Shown: positions 5,186-5,748 of the stretch, one piece after another
Layout of the letters: each line of letters opens with the position of its first letter
How positions within the stretch are numbered: position 1 is the stretch's first letter
The notes under the pieces: model-generated
What the model was told of the DNA's origin: nothing
Seen by the model: the letters and a program-made list of their open reading frames with translations, nothing else
The model's database searches: none
Assembly (NCBI GenBank): GCA_021151615.1
Contig: JAGKXA010000253.1
Location: 1 to 5,748, forward strand
Length of the DNA: 5,748 nucleotides
Origin: Cellvibrionaceae bacterium
Lineage (GTDB): Bacteria; Pseudomonadota; Gammaproteobacteria; Pseudomonadales; Cellvibrionaceae
Reading direction: 5' to 3'
Translations under genes and position numbers: made by a program

Positions 5186-5652
5186 AGGTACATATGAATC
5201 AAAGTACGGCAATTAACTGGAAAATCCTTTATCGAATTCTCGCTGTTGTGTTTTTATTCCCGTTTAGTTTTAGCTTTGCTCTGTACTTGGCTAACTCAAA
5301 CTTAAGTTTATTTTTGGCAAGCTGTTCGGCATTTTCTATTATATTCGTTCATCTTTTTTGCGGAATTAAAAGGGCAGAGACGGCTAGGTTCTCCTTTTCC
5401 AATCCGCCGACCGCTACGAACTACAACGAGTTTTTCGGGTATTTATCTGGTGGTTTTTGGGTTTCAACTTTGACGTTTATTGCTTGCATTGTGGTGCCTA
5501 TGTTAATAATTATAGTAATTTAAATTTTTAACAAGTCGCGTCAGGTTCGCACACTTCGTGTGCTGGACAGTTTGTAAGTCGCGCCTTTGTGGTTTTGCTA
5601 CGCAAAAGTAATCCACAAAGTCACAACTTACAAACTGCCCCTGCGCTCGGCG
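5180..5652 (+). mobile_element. Integron gene cassette 3 (about 473 bp)
   Basis: It starts TTAAAA after G5179 and ends at G5652. GTTAAAA at its head is the exact reverse complement of TTTTAAC (5526-5532), the R'' box of its attC. It carries one ORF (5194-5523). Confidence 0.92.
5194..5523 (+). CDS. Small three-segment membrane protein, cassette 3 product
   Basis: A 109-residue hydrophobic protein of unknown family. Predicted membrane helices lie at about residues 11-33 (ILYRILAVVFLFPFSF and on), 38-58 (LSLFLASCSAFSIIFVHLF) and 86-109 (GGFWVSTLTFIACIVVPMLI to the end). A polar, Ser/Asn-rich loop with a basic edge (KRAETARFSFSNPPTATNYN, 59-78) joins the second and third. The protein stops right after the last helix with no tail. 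I chose ATG 5194 because AAAAAGG (5182-5188) is well placed before it; the frame is open back to an ATG at 5146, but that lies inside attC2 and would make translation depend on the neighbouring cassette. The stop is two bases before the R'' box. No function can be assigned; small multi-pass proteins are common in integron arrays. Confidence 0.75.
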   Translation: MNQSTAINWKILYRILAVVFLFPFSFSFALYLANSNLSLFLASCSAFSIIFVHLFCGIKRAETARFSFSNPPTATNYNEFFGYLSGGFWVSTLTFIACIVVPMLIIIVI

Positions 5653-5658
5653 TTAGGC
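5526..5658 (+). repeat. attC3 recombination site
   Basis: A 133-bp site running from R'' TTTTAAC (5526-5532) to R' GTTAGGC (5652-5658), the latter a perfect GTTRRRY core. L'' GCGTCAGG (5538-5545) pairs with L' CCTGCGC (5640-5646), with one unpaired T. The inner stem GACAGTTTGTAAG (5566-5578) pairs with CTTACAAACTG (5627-5637). The tip CTTTGTGG (5585-5592) pairs with CCACAAAG (5613-5620), followed by TTTTGC/GCAAAA, nearly the same as in attC1. The side hairpin GCACAC-TTC-GTGTGC (5549-5563) is identical to that in attC1. Confidence 0.93.
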
Positions 5659-5748
5659 AATATGGGGTTGTAATGCTGATCATTGAAATTGCTTTAGGGA
5701 TTGTTTTGGCCGTAATCATATTAAATTATTGGCAAGAACTCATTAAAT
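5653..5748 (+). mobile_element. Integron gene cassette 4 (5' part only)
   Basis: The fourth cassette starts TTAGGC after G5652 and runs off the window. From the rule seen in cassettes 1-3, its own R'' box, beyond the window, should read GCCTAAC. Confidence 0.85.
5673..5748 (+). CDS. Small membrane protein, cassette 4 product (5' part)
   Basis: Twenty-five codons are visible, with no stop before the window ends. The peptide is MLIIEIALGIVLAVIILNYW then QELIK, a hydrophobic N-terminal helix of about 18 residues followed by a polar turn. It would be an uncleaved membrane anchor, as there is no basic n-region or cleavage site. ATG 5673 follows GGGG (5664-5667) at five bases. A competing ATG at 5662 ends after three codons. 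The family cannot be told from so short a piece. Confidence 0.6.
   Translation, partial: MLIIEIALGIVLAVIILNYWQELIK

Noticed and set aside
5146..5193. An earlier in-frame ATG for the cassette 3 protein.
   Set aside because: It lies inside the right arm of attC2, so those 16 residues would come from the neighbouring cassette's end. ATG 5194 has its own ribosome-binding site.

Overview
The window joins a flagellar export/assembly gene cluster to the proximal end of a chromosomal integron. The organism looks like a gammaproteobacterium with moderately GC-rich core genes. A Cellvibrio/Saccharophagus-type marine or soil bacterium is my best guess, but this is inferred only from protein style and the fliHIJ order. 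The sequence cannot settle the genus.

Bases 1-2855 (+ strand) hold five flagellar genes: the 3' end of fliH, then complete fliI (export ATPase), fliJ (export chaperone/stalk), flgM (anti-sigma-28) and flgN (hook-filament-junction chaperone). fliH-fliI-fliJ are tightly packed. A ~124-bp MITE-like palindrome sits exactly at the fliJ stop codon, and a second, 35-bp palindrome follows before flgM. flgM and flgN overlap by ATGA. The direct fliHIJ to flgMN junction, with no fliK between, recalls lateral or secondary flagellar clusters more than the usual polar order.

Bases 2885-3871 (- strand) encode an intact integron integrase, IntI. It has all tyrosine-recombinase catalytic residues and the IntI-specific insertion. 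It converges on flgN with a 29-bp gap. Upstream of intI is a ~315-bp non-coding region holding a candidate intI promoter with a LexA-like half-site, a candidate cassette promoter, an imperfect palindrome and the attI recombination point.

From 4187 onward the window is a gene-cassette array on the + strand: three complete cassettes (about 460, 533 and 473 bp) and the start of a fourth. Each complete cassette carries one small ORF and ends in a 133-140 bp attC site. The three attC sites share the same inner stem, GACAGTTTGTAAG paired with CTTACAAACTG. Each cassette's first seven bases (counting the G before the cut) are the exact reverse complement of its own attC R'' box: GTTAGTT/AACTAAC, GTTATAC/GTATAAC, GTTAAAA/TTTTAAC. 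This fixes the boundaries to the base and confirms IntI-style recombination. Three of the four cassette products are small predicted membrane proteins; the other is a soluble protein with a Cys-Cys-Gly motif. None has a function I can name. All three attC sites also carry a small covarying side hairpin on one arm only, the most unusual structural signal here.
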